Part shown: piece after piece, positions 25,428-32,523 of the stretch
Position numbering within the stretch: the stretch's first letter is position 1
Layout of the letters: every line of letters starts with the position of its first letter
Source of the DNA: JBBQSF01 sp038214085
Lineage (GTDB): Bacteria > Bacteroidota > Bacteroidia > Bacteroidales > CG2-30-32-10
Length of the DNA: 32,523 bases
Assembly: GCA_038214085.1 (NCBI GenBank)
Contig: JBBQSF010000017.1
Span: 1 to 32,523, forward strand
Direction: 5' to 3'
Made by a program: the position numbers and the translations under genes
The notes under the pieces: generated by a model
Databases searched by the model: none
Told to the model about the DNA's origin: nothing
The model's input: the letters and a program-made list of their open reading frames with translations, nothing else

Positions 25428-27137
25428 TCAGGAAAACGTTTCCTTTATCAATTCATTTGCTGATTCAACAGATTTTTTCGAAATATCTATAACAATAGGA
25501 TCCGTTAGATTCCATTTTTTAATTACAACTTCCACAAGTTTTTTCCGCACAATCCAAATCATGTTATATTGCGAAAGCGTTGTGAGTTTATTAATGCTTT
25601 CAGCCCAACCACCACCATCAAGTTCTAAGGGACCTATTTCGTCAATTATTAAAATATTATCAGCATCAAAATCAATTTCAGAGTCTAAAATAGCTCGTCC
25701 TTTATCAATGCCTTCGGTATTAAAAAAGAATCTTCTGAACTTTATTGCTCCAGGAAAATCTTCTGTTTGAATAATATTTGTTTTACTTCCCGAATAAATA
25801 TCATGGAGCATGTATCCGCACTTTATTCCATTTTCAAAATATGCTTTTGCAATAAAACCATAAATTCCCAAGCCTGATTGTTTTAGCATGGGGATAATTT
25901 TTTCAAGAAAAGATGTTTTTCCTTCGCTTTGTTCGCCAGTAATAATAATTATTTTTTGATGATTATGTCTTCGGATTTCTTGTTCTTTTAGCTGAAGTTC
26001 TGCTATGTGGATATAATTATTAAAAGAAGAAATGGGCTTGTGAGTAATTTCTTTCCAACCAGGCATGTGGGCAATTACAGCAGGTAATGATTCAAAAGCA
26101 AGTTCAAGAGCAACCGGAAGTTGATTAAATCCAGCACGCGAAAACCATTTGCTGATTTCTGGGTTTCTGAGCTCGCGCCCGATAACAGCAAACCCAAGAA
26201 TCATAATTACGGCCCTAAGGTTCATTTCTGCGCCAATGATCCATCCTTCATATTTACTGATTGCAAAACTGTTAAACAATAATACAGACAAGATGGTAGT
26301 AACCAAGAGAAATATCCAGAAGCCTGGTCTTTTAAGTGGTCTAAGCACTTTAGGATATTTTAATATCCAAAAAGCTGCTACTAAAAGGACAACAATACTT
26401 GAGAGCAGAATGTTATTAAAATTAAAAACGGTAAGCGCGGCAACAATCAACATTATATTGCAGGCCAGAAGTATTAAGGAAAATTTGCCTTCAGGTTTTT
26501 TGTTTATCCCTGGAATGTTTTGTATTAAATTATTTTCGAACGTTTCCTTTTCGCTCAGCTTGGTTTTGAGTGTTCGCCTGCCAACATATAAGCCAATTCC
26601 ACTGGCTATCAATCCTGCCAGTAAGTAAAAAATTGCAATTATAATAATAGGCCACCAATTATTTCCAGAAGCCATACCAAGTTGGTGATGAAAATAATCA
26701 GAAAGTTTTTGATACAAGTGAATCACATTTGAACCATAAATGATTACATATCCAACCAGCATCTGGATCAAATTCCAGGACATTGCCAATGCTCCTCCTA
26801 TTAGAAAAGAGAGTGCACTTTTTCTAAACATAAATGTGCTTGCTTCCATGATCAGCGATTCTGTATAAATAGCAATCATAGGCCCGAAAATAATAGCGCT
26901 CGGTGATATAGATTTCATTAAAGCACATATAAGCCCTGCCCTCCAAAATAAGCCACGATCTGTCCAAACTTGTCCGATAGAAACCATTAAAATTATTCCT
27001 ATAGCAGTAAGGATATTTCCAGAAAAAGGGATTCGCAGGTTGTGAAGGAAACTTCCCAGAACAATTTCGGAGGAAGCCCACAGACAGCCAAGAATCGAAG
27101 CTTTTAGCCAGATATTATTGATTCGTTTTATAACCAT
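25428..27137 (-). CDS. Membrane fusion: ECF S-like region + ECF-T/CbiQ-like region + THEP1-type P-loop NTPase
   Basis: 569 residues in three parts. About 8-190: five to six hydrophobic segments resembling a substrate-binding (S or CbiM-like) membrane unit. About 215-375: further membrane segments followed by NPEISKWFSRAGFNQLPVALELAFESLPAV (322-354), which has the layout of the coupling-helix region of ECF T-components such as CbiQ. About 393-569: a soluble THEP1-like NTPase with Walker A GEQSEGKT (401-408) and Walker B NILIIDEIGPLEL (494-506). No ABC signature (LSGGQ) is present. THEP1 proteins hydrolyse nucleoside triphosphates slowly, and their roles are poorly known. Start: the ATG lies within the DUF364 gene (23-bp overlap), so the two are translationally coupled. 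The likely job is import of a metal or cofactor across the inner membrane; the domain calls for the first two parts are by eye. Confidence 0.7.
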   Translation of the reverse strand: MVIKRINNIWLKASILGCLWASSEIVLGSFLHNLRIPFSGNILTAIGIILMVSIGQVWTDRGLFWRAGLICALMKSISPSAIIFGPMIAIYTESLIMEASTFMFRKSALSFLIGGALAMSWNLIQMLVGYVIIYGSNVIHLYQKLSDYFHHQLGMASGNNWWPIIIIAIFYLLAGLIASGIGLYVGRRTLKTKLSEKETFENNLIQNIPGINKKPEGKFSLILLACNIMLIVAALTVFNFNNILLSSIVVLLVAAFWILKYPKVLRPLKRPGFWIFLLVTTILSVLLFNSFAISKYEGWIIGAEMNLRAVIMILGFAVIGRELRNPEISKWFSRAGFNQLPVALELAFESLPAVIAHMPGWKEITHKPISSFNNYIHIAELQLKEQEIRRHNHQKIIIITGEQSEGKTSFLEKIIPMLKQSGLGIYGFIAKAYFENGIKCGYMLHDIYSGSKTNIIQTEDFPGAIKFRRFFFNTEGIDKGRAILDSEIDFDADNILIIDEIGPLELDGGGWAESINKLTTLSQYNMIWIVRKKLVEVVIKKWNLTDPIVIDISKKSVESANELIKETFS

Positions 27138-27957
27138 TACTCAGTATGCATATTTTTTTGGCGCAGCATTGAAACAAATGATAACCAGAACCGCCTTCGG
27201 ATACAATAGTAAACATTTTTTCGGAATCAATAATTTTTGTGGAACCAATTAATTTAATGTTGTGTGAAAACAAAACGTCTGGAATAAAGCTGCTGCTGGG
27301 GCCCACAAGAATAGCTTCAGCACTTTCTGGAATAAATGTTAACAGTTCGTCAAGGGTGTTGTTTGCCAATGTTGAGCCGGTGATGATGATGATATCCGAT
27401 TGTGCAAAAATGTTTTTTGCTTCTGACGCTGGTTGATAATATTTTTTTTGATCTCCTTCAAGCGCATTTTCGTTGAGCTCCAGAACATATAGTTTGTTAT
27501 TTGTTGAAGAAATCTTATTTATGTACGATTGAAATCCACCTACAAGACAAATCGTTTTTTTTCCGTTTAGATTCACCAAATCAATGGGGTCTTTATCTTC
27601 AATAATGTGATAACTGCCTTCTGCAATTGTTTTGGCGGAAATAGCATTCAACACTGCCAAATTAACACTGTTCAAAATATTAACTTTGTTAATTGCTTCA
27701 ATATTTTTTATATATTCAAAAAAATCAGAGATCGTATTGCCCATTATTTTTCCTGGTGAAAAATTTCCAAAATTACGCTGATGTTTTTTTGTGCATGACT
27801 CCGCCGAATCTATCTCGGTATGCGCAATACCAACATGTCCTGTTGACAAGCGAACCGCTGTAAAAAACGCACCTACAACTACTTTTTCAATTTTTATTTT
27901 CGAATAGATATCTGCTTGTTTTGATAGAATTAAATCATAGGTTTCCTTAATAATCAT
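27115..27957 (-). CDS. DUF4213/DUF364 protein (putative metal-chelation family)
   Basis: 280 residues, no signal peptide, so cytoplasmic. The N-terminal part (about 1-110) fits DUF4213, with VVVGAFFTAVRL, GHVGIAHTEI, and a Cys55/His59 pair. The C-terminal part (about 115-270) fits the Rossmann-like DUF364 domain: TICLVGGFQSYI, LYVLELNENA, DIIIITGSTLANNTLDELL and the closing EGGSGYHLF with Cys264-Cys265. The family is named putative heavy-metal chelation from structural work, and members are often found beside metal or siderophore transporters. It overlaps the downstream fusion transporter by 23 bp. Substrate unproven. Confidence 0.85.
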   Translation of the reverse strand: MIIKETYDLILSKQADIYSKIKIEKVVVGAFFTAVRLSTGHVGIAHTEIDSAESCTKKHQRNFGNFSPGKIMGNTISDFFEYIKNIEAINKVNILNSVNLAVLNAISAKTIAEGSYHIIEDKDPIDLVNLNGKKTICLVGGFQSYINKISSTNNKLYVLELNENALEGDQKKYYQPASEAKNIFAQSDIIIITGSTLANNTLDELLTFIPESAEAILVGPSSSFIPDVLFSHNIKLIGSTKIIDSEKMFTIVSEGGSGYHLFQCCAKKICILSNGYKTNQ

Positions 27958-28044
27958 AGTTTTATAAGAAATTAGTTAAAGTTAATTTTCACAGGAATTT
28001 CAATAATGACATTTGTTTTAGGTGTGATAAATAGATTTTAGACC

Positions 28045-28120
28045 TTATACCGAATGGCTAACATGATAATCAAAACAATTTAAAAAGTAATTGTTTTGAA
28101 CTGTTAGTCCATCGGCATAA
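28045..28120. repeat. 76-bp imperfect palindromic element with TTATACC / GGCATAA ends
   Basis: Outer arms 28045-28063 and 28102-28120 pair with a few mismatches and one bulge on each side; inner arms CAAAACAATT (28071-28080) and AATTGTTTTG (28089-28098) pair perfectly around the 8-nt loop TAAAAAGT. There is no T run after it on the minus strand. Its ends and its loop length match the hairpin at 19716-19775. Confidence 0.7.
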
Positions 28121-28148
28121 CCAAACCAGACAAAATATTTCATTTTAA

Positions 28149-28253
28149 TCATCTTGTTGGCGGTTTGGTATTATATTTCAAAGCAATTTTCGAATAAACA
28201 TTAGAGATAAGCAGCAATGCAAGCAAAGTAAAAAATATTTTTTTCCTTTTCAT
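28149..28253 (-). CDS. 34-residue ORF with a signal peptide; small peptide or gene remnant
   Basis: It starts at the ATG on the minus strand at 28253, 29 bp after the TonB receptor stop, and ends at TGA 28149-28151. The product begins MKRKKIFFTLLALLLISNVYS, a classic signal peptide, followed by 13 mostly polar residues ending in PPTR. Such a clean signal sequence in a well-placed spot suggests a real start codon. Because almost nothing follows, it may be the 5' end of a longer exported protein gene that was truncated; the palindromic element lies just downstream of its stop. Alternatively it is a short secreted peptide. Unproven. Confidence 0.35.
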   Translation of the reverse strand: MKRKKIFFTLLALLLISNVYSKIALKYNTKPPTR

Positions 28254-28282
28254 GATACCAGATTCAATCTATCAAAAAAACA

Positions 28283-30622
28283 TTACAAAGAATATTTAAC
28301 AGCAAAAGTAATAAACCTGCCCGGACATTTCTCCAGATTGCTGTCGATAAATGATTTGTTTAAAATATTTTCAATGCTTAGTGATGCAGAAATATTTTTA
28401 AATAATTCTTTTTCTATTCTCATATTTATAAGAAAATACGATGGATACTTGTCTGTTTTTAGATATTCAGTATCAACGATATTATAATCATTTACCCATG
28501 ATTTACCGACATATTTAAACAAAAAAGAAGTATTTGCAATTTTGTTTTTCCATGTAAAACCAGCGCCTGACTTATAATTTGGAATGTCAGTGAGGTATTT
28601 TCCGGTCAGGTTTGAATCAACTTTTACATTGGTAACATTGTGTTCGAGAATTTGTGCATGCGTATATGTATAGTTGATAAAAAATGTAAGACGGTCGTTC
28701 GGCTCGAATTTTAATTCTGTTTCCACACCATAAATTTCAACTTTTCCGATGTTTTGTTTTTTAAATATTGGCGATAATTTATAGCCCATATTCACTGTAT
28801 CGCCAGTGCTGGTATAATACATAAAATCACGTCCAATACTGTAATACAAAGATGCGTTTGCGGATAATTTTTTATAAATATTGAAATCTGCTCCGCATTC
28901 GTAAGTATAAATCAACTCAGGTTTCAATTCGGGATTTGCGACTTTAAAACCGCCTTTCTTTTTTCCTGTCCGGCTCATATCATCGAGCACAGGAGCCCTG
29001 AAACCTTTTGCAGCAGAAACATAAAAACGAGTCGTTGATGAAAACAGATACTGTGCTGAAAACCGCGGACACAATGCATCCCAGCTTTTTGATTGCATCG
29101 AATAATTTTCAAATTCTTTATAAAATATCAATGTGTACGAAGGATTATCTATCGTAAATAAAGCATCATGAAAATTAGCATAATCATAACGCAATCCTGC
29201 ATTAATGCGAATTTTTTCTTGAAATAAAACAACTTCATCTTGAACAAATGCTGCATAATTTTCCATTTTAGCAGCATTCCGGATAACATCAGTTGAGGTG
29301 TAATAGGTATCCGTTCCGTCAACACTGCCCGATTTGATATTTAAACCACCAGTTATTTCATGTTTTTTAAATTTATAAAATGATAATTCCACATTTGCAC
29401 CTTTATCTCCTCTTGTTGAATTGGCCTCGTAAAGCGTATATTCCTTTTCTTTCATATATTCATACATGCGGTTGTAGTTTTCGCTGACCATATAAATATT
29501 TGTTTTCCACTTCAGAAACCCAGAGGTTCCCGAGTATTTAAAAACACCTTTGTATGTATTGTGCTTTGAAAATGCGCCATAATAATCGAAAACTTTTACC
29601 CCGTTTCCGCGTATATCATCAAAGTAGCTAATTTGCATTTCTGCATTCTGATTGTTTTTGAAATCAATACCTGCTTTTACCGAAGTATTGATTTCTTTAA
29701 GAAAAACAGGGACAAGGGTTGTATCATCAATTGTCCGGAAAGAGTCAGGTTCGGTAACGTAGCCATCACTTCTTCTGCCGAAACCATTTATTCCCCAGTA
29801 AAAGTCAGACAAGCGTTTACTGTTTTTTTGTAATCCTGATAAATTTATATTAGATGCAACCGTATTGAATGTGCCGTAGCTCATGGATAAATCGCCATCA
29901 ATTTTTTTATCAGGCTTCTTTGAAGTAATTTCAATAACGCCTCCCATTGCGCCACTGCCATACTTTGCGGGGCCTGGCCCTTTGATGATTTTAACTTGTT
30001 CAATATTGTCTTTGTTTATCATGTTCCAGTTTACAGAGCCCTCATCCGATTTGTTTAAGGCAATGCCATCAAGCAACACCAATGTTCGTGACTGATCGTT
30101 TGCGGGTAATCCACGCATGGAAACAACAGCTTTACTTGAAAAAAGCCCTGTGGTATTGCTCATGTTTATGCCGGGGTAATAATCAATAATTTCATTAATT
30201 CCCTGAGCCGGTAAAAGTTTAATTTCAGTATTTTTTATTAAACTTATCCTGCCAGTTTGTTCCAGCATATTTTTTTCTTTAAAAGCTTCTATTATTATTT
30301 CTTTTGAAGTAAAACTTGTATCCTCAAGCAAAATAGTGAGAAAAAGATTTTGCCCATTTTTTAATTCAATTTTTTTTTCATAGTTTTGATATCCGACAAA
30401 ACTAACTTTCAGAATATAATTTCCCGCTGACAATCCGGTTAAAGAAAAATGACCGTCGGCAGCAGAAGTACAGCTTTTATTTGTGTTTAATAGAACGATG
30501 CTGGCATTGGATAAGGCATTGCTAGAGGCATTCGTAACCGTTCCTGAAACGCTACAGTTTACGCTTGTTTGGCTGAAACAAAAAAATGGTGTTAAGAGAA
30601 ATAGTATAAATAATTTGTACAT
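28283..30622 (-). CDS. TonB-dependent outer-membrane receptor with CarboxypepD-like N-terminal domain
   Basis: 779 residues: signal peptide 1-18 (FCFSQ), a CarboxypepD regulatory-like beta-sandwich (about 22-103, VSGTVTNASSNALSNASIVLL and DGHFSLTGLSAGNYIL), a plug domain (about 115-235, with SMRGLPANDQSRTLVLLDGI and IIKGPGPAKYGSGAMGGVIEITSKKP), and a barrel ending in RFITFAVKYSL. The plug resembles BtuB/FepA-type receptors for metal chelates or cobamides rather than SusC, and no SusD partner is present. It lacks the CxxxM motif of the receptor at 15656. It follows the lipoprotein gene by 53 bp and precedes the DUF364/fusion-transporter pair on the same strand, so it probably supplies their substrate. 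Confidence 0.9.
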   Translation of the reverse strand: MYKLFILFLLTPFFCFSQTSVNCSVSGTVTNASSNALSNASIVLLNTNKSCTSAADGHFSLTGLSAGNYILKVSFVGYQNYEKKIELKNGQNLFLTILLEDTSFTSKEIIIEAFKEKNMLEQTGRISLIKNTEIKLLPAQGINEIIDYYPGINMSNTTGLFSSKAVVSMRGLPANDQSRTLVLLDGIALNKSDEGSVNWNMINKDNIEQVKIIKGPGPAKYGSGAMGGVIEITSKKPDKKIDGDLSMSYGTFNTVASNINLSGLQKNSKRLSDFYWGINGFGRRSDGYVTEPDSFRTIDDTTLVPVFLKEINTSVKAGIDFKNNQNAEMQISYFDDIRGNGVKVFDYYGAFSKHNTYKGVFKYSGTSGFLKWKTNIYMVSENYNRMYEYMKEKEYTLYEANSTRGDKGANVELSFYKFKKHEITGGLNIKSGSVDGTDTYYTSTDVIRNAAKMENYAAFVQDEVVLFQEKIRINAGLRYDYANFHDALFTIDNPSYTLIFYKEFENYSMQSKSWDALCPRFSAQYLFSSTTRFYVSAAKGFRAPVLDDMSRTGKKKGGFKVANPELKPELIYTYECGADFNIYKKLSANASLYYSIGRDFMYYTSTGDTVNMGYKLSPIFKKQNIGKVEIYGVETELKFEPNDRLTFFINYTYTHAQILEHNVTNVKVDSNLTGKYLTDIPNYKSGAGFTWKNKIANTSFLFKYVGKSWVNDYNIVDTEYLKTDKYPSYFLINMRIEKELFKNISASLSIENILNKSFIDSNLEKCPGRFITFAVKYSL

Positions 30623-30675
30623 TTATTTTTTATCAGCAGGCTGAATTTTTCTGATGAACGAAAACGGATAAGGAA

Positions 30676-31581
30676 TTATTGTTGAATTTTTAAAGAAATT
30701 TCCATTTTACCTGTATCTGTGTCGTCGGCAGATATCACTTTAATGAGGCCTAACTTTCCGGCAGATATCTTAAACGGAATTATTTTCCCGGCAGTTGCAT
30801 ATTTGAATTTTTTCTTTCCCCAAACATCGTGATATGAAACAATAAGAAGACTATCGTTTTGTGCAGAATTAAAATCGGAAACTGCTATGGGCGAAGTATC
30901 AACACTGATGTCCCACAAAGTGTAATTTCGTAGAGTCCAGTTGACAATGCAAGGATAAAGTGTTTGTGCTACGGTGCTGGCATTGTCCATTTCTCCTGCC
31001 GATGATAACACAGGAGTTGGAGGTGTGGTTGCATTGTCGTAGTAGCAAAGAATATCAACATCGGTTTGATGCGCAGTTGCCGAATCGTTAAAATATACTG
31101 TTGGTGTAAAAGGATTTAGAAAATGCCCAAAAGTGGTGTTGTTCTGAAATCCAAGTGTTATTGAGGGAAAATAATATATGCCGCCGTAAGTTGAATTCGG
31201 ATCTTTATAAATTACAATGGAAATTTCGGCGGTCATGTGATTCCTGTCCATTACAGCGAATTTCCAAGTTGCTTTTTCTTCAACATTCTGATAAAATATT
31301 TTGTCAAGGTCGAGTGTTTCAGCAAATAAACCGGTATCCATTACGGTTATTATCGTCCCATTATCGAGATATTTTTTAACTGTGAAATTGGTAATAGCTT
31401 CACTAACACCTTCTGCATGTATCCCGAAGAAAAGTTTATGCCCAACCGGAATTACTGCCCCATCTTGTGTATAAGCTGCTCCCGTTTTTAAACCAATTGT
31501 GGGCGGTTGATTTTCTTTATCTTTTTTACATCCGGAAAACATGATTACGGATACCAATAGGATGAAACTAATTTTGCGCAT
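30676..31581 (-). CDS. Surface lipoprotein, probable partner of the TonB receptor
   Basis: 301 residues. The lipobox is FSGC (Cys18), followed by KKDKENQPP, the charged Lys/Asp start typical of Bacteroidota lipoproteins exported to the outer membrane surface. The mature protein is beta-rich with aromatic residues, and I see no catalytic motif. Placed directly before a TonB receptor, it resembles in arrangement the lipoprotein co-receptors that capture ligands (for example HmuY beside HmuR), but I do not see sequence similarity to HmuY. It seems to be the first gene of the cluster that runs down to 25428. Confidence 0.75.
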   Translation of the reverse strand: MRKISFILLVSVIMFSGCKKDKENQPPTIGLKTGAAYTQDGAVIPVGHKLFFGIHAEGVSEAITNFTVKKYLDNGTIITVMDTGLFAETLDLDKIFYQNVEEKATWKFAVMDRNHMTAEISIVIYKDPNSTYGGIYYFPSITLGFQNNTTFGHFLNPFTPTVYFNDSATAHQTDVDILCYYDNATTPPTPVLSSAGEMDNASTVAQTLYPCIVNWTLRNYTLWDISVDTSPIAVSDFNSAQNDSLLIVSYHDVWGKKKFKYATAGKIIPFKISAGKLGLIKVISADDTDTGKMEISLKIQQ

Positions 31582-31618
31582 AAATGTTTTTAAAGCGTTA
31601 AGGTTTATTTAAAAAATA

Positions 31619-31645
31619 GCCGACTGCTCAATAAAAACAGTCGGC
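31619..31645 (-). terminator. Terminator of the T9SS protein at the right edge
   Basis: 8-bp GC-rich stem GCCGACTG (31619-31626) with CAGTCGGC (31638-31645) and an 11-nt loop; on the minus strand it is followed by TATTTTTTAAA. It lies 18 bp after the stop at 31664. Confidence 0.75.
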
Positions 31646-31663
31646 CTGAATAGTTAGAAAATA

Positions 31664-32523
31664 TTATTCTACAATTACTTTATAAGTATTAACAAGGTTG
31701 TCTTCAGATATAATTTGAACCATATATATACCGGAAGTAAAGCCGTTGAAATATAATCTGGTTGTATTTGCATTTTCATTTGAGTAGATGCATTTTCCAA
31801 CAATATTATAAATATTTATTTTGCTGATTCCTCCATTGTTATCAATGCTGAAGCTTCCCTGGCTTGGATTTGGATAAATACTGATTAAATTATTTTCATT
31901 GTTTGTCTCAATGCCCGAAATCACATTTCCTGTTACTATTATATCATCAAGTTTAGAAATACCAGTTGATAACAGTGCATTGCCGTTAATATCCAAATCA
32001 GAAGTAATCAACCAACGAACAGACACATTGCTGGTTTGGTTTTCGCAAGCAATTGGCAAATCAATACCATTCAATACTCCGGTAGTCCAGTCGTTTGCAC
32101 AAATAATTGTGCCTCCAGGGATATCAATCCAAGTAGTTGAACCTGACAATTTATATTGTACTTTAAAATCGCGAGGGCCTGGATTTGTGCCTCCACTTTG
32201 CTGTTTCGAATAAAGCTTCAGACCAGAGTAACCAGTAGTTTTAAATTTAACCATATAATACATTGAATCAACAGCGTTATTCCAGCGTGTTGTTTTGGCA
32301 CATTTATCAGGAGAACCTAAAGAGCCATTTGTTGTATAATCTGAAGGAATTCCGGTGTACGAAGGTGCACCATAGGTTCCATACTGGCAACTGATAAAAC
32401 GTGAGGAATTGATGGAAAGACCTCCATCAACGATTGAATCGGCTGATGTTGAAGGGAACGTCCATTTAACAATGGTGTCTTGAGCAAATGCGTTTCCTGT
32501 AAAAAATGCGATGATTAACAGGC
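31664..32523 (-). CDS. T9SS-secreted protein, start just outside the window
   Basis: The frame runs from the window edge to the stop at 31664, about 285 residues; an internal ATG at 32263 is not the real start. The first visible residues, LLIIAFFTGNAFAQ, are the core and cleavage site of a signal peptide, so only a few codons are missing. The mature region is beta-rich, with paired cysteines and a segment (KCAKTTRWNNAVDSMYYMV) that suggests a jelly-roll-like domain. The last 75 or so residues (ISIYPNPSQGSFSI to YKVIVE) are a type A T9SS sorting domain. Function of the secreted part is unknown. It is followed by a terminator. Confidence 0.8.
   Translation of the reverse strand, partial: LLIIAFFTGNAFAQDTIVKWTFPSTSADSIVDGGLSINSSRFISCQYGTYGAPSYTGIPSDYTTNGSLGSPDKCAKTTRWNNAVDSMYYMVKFKTTGYSGLKLYSKQQSGGTNPGPRDFKVQYKLSGSTTWIDIPGGTIICANDWTTGVLNGIDLPIACENQTSNVSVRWLITSDLDINGNALLSTGISKLDDIIVTGNVISGIETNNENNLISIYPNPSQGSFSIDNNGGISKINIYNIVGKCIYSNENANTTRLYFNGFTSGIYMVQIISEDNLVNTYKVIVE

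Larger units (their letters stand above)
27958..28282. other. Gap between the TonB receptor and DUF364 gene
   Basis: A 325-bp stretch inside a run of minus-strand genes. It holds a palindromic element (28045-28120) and a 34-codon signal-peptide ORF (28149-28253). The remainder is AT-rich with no clear promoter or terminator. Confidence 0.65.

Noticed and set aside
26149..26628. 159-codon plus-strand open frame opposite the THEP1 fusion
   Set aside because: It is antisense to the membrane segments of the fusion; its hydrophobic look reflects the complementary strand of a membrane-protein gene.
31582..31663. Possible riboswitch ahead of the lipoprotein-TonB receptor cluster
   Set aside because: Only 82 bp lie between the genes, most of it taken by the terminator of the preceding gene; no cobalamin or other known riboswitch core is visible.

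Overview
The window is AT-rich chromosomal DNA from a member of the Bacteroidota, most likely an environmental Bacteroidales or Marinilabiliales-like bacterium. Four things point there: proteins ending in type IX secretion (T9SS) sorting domains of both type A and type B, TonB-dependent receptors, promoter boxes fitting the Bacteroidota consensus TTG-N18-TAnnTTTG, and the lack of clear Shine-Dalgarno sites. I recognised no rRNA, tRNA, CRISPR array, intact insertion sequence or prophage.

Layout. Positions 1-420 hold the tail of an unknown protein, an 18-bp tandem repeat and a terminator. From 421 to 8885 there is a secreted C10 cysteine protease (minus), a thioredoxin-like lipid-free exported protein (plus), a D-2-hydroxyacid dehydrogenase plus diacylglycerol-kinase-like pair (minus), and a large Ig-like surface protein with a gliding-type C-terminus (plus). 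From 8915 to 14153 lies a minus-strand housekeeping block: rplU-rpmA under a good promoter, a terminator, then serS, a small lipoprotein, a TPR protein and rsmA, closely spaced. An EamA transporter (minus) follows.

From about 15.2 kb the theme is metal and cofactor uptake. A DUF134 DNA-binding protein with an extra four-cysteine tail sits 4 bp before a TonB receptor that carries the CxxxM and HxM copper ligands of the OprC/NosA family. After pruA there is a tightly overlapping wtpABC tungstate/molybdate ABC transporter, followed by an exported protein with what looks like two sulfite-oxidase-like pterin-binding folds. A purple-acid-phosphatase-like protein separates this from a minus-strand cluster: surface lipoprotein, TonB receptor, a tiny signal-peptide ORF, a DUF4213/DUF364 protein and a large membrane fusion. 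That fusion reads as an ECF-type S-like region, an ECF-T/CbiQ-like region and a THEP1-type P-loop NTPase in one chain. I consider it the best candidate for an undescribed system: an outer-membrane to inner-membrane uptake route in which a THEP1 NTPase stands where an ABC ATPase would be expected. This is inference from motifs and gene order.

Two intergenic hairpins (19716-19775 and 28045-28120) share the same TTATACC / GG(T/C)ATAA ends and an 8-nt loop, and may be copies of one palindromic element family. The window ends inside a T9SS-secreted protein whose signal peptide runs into the right edge.
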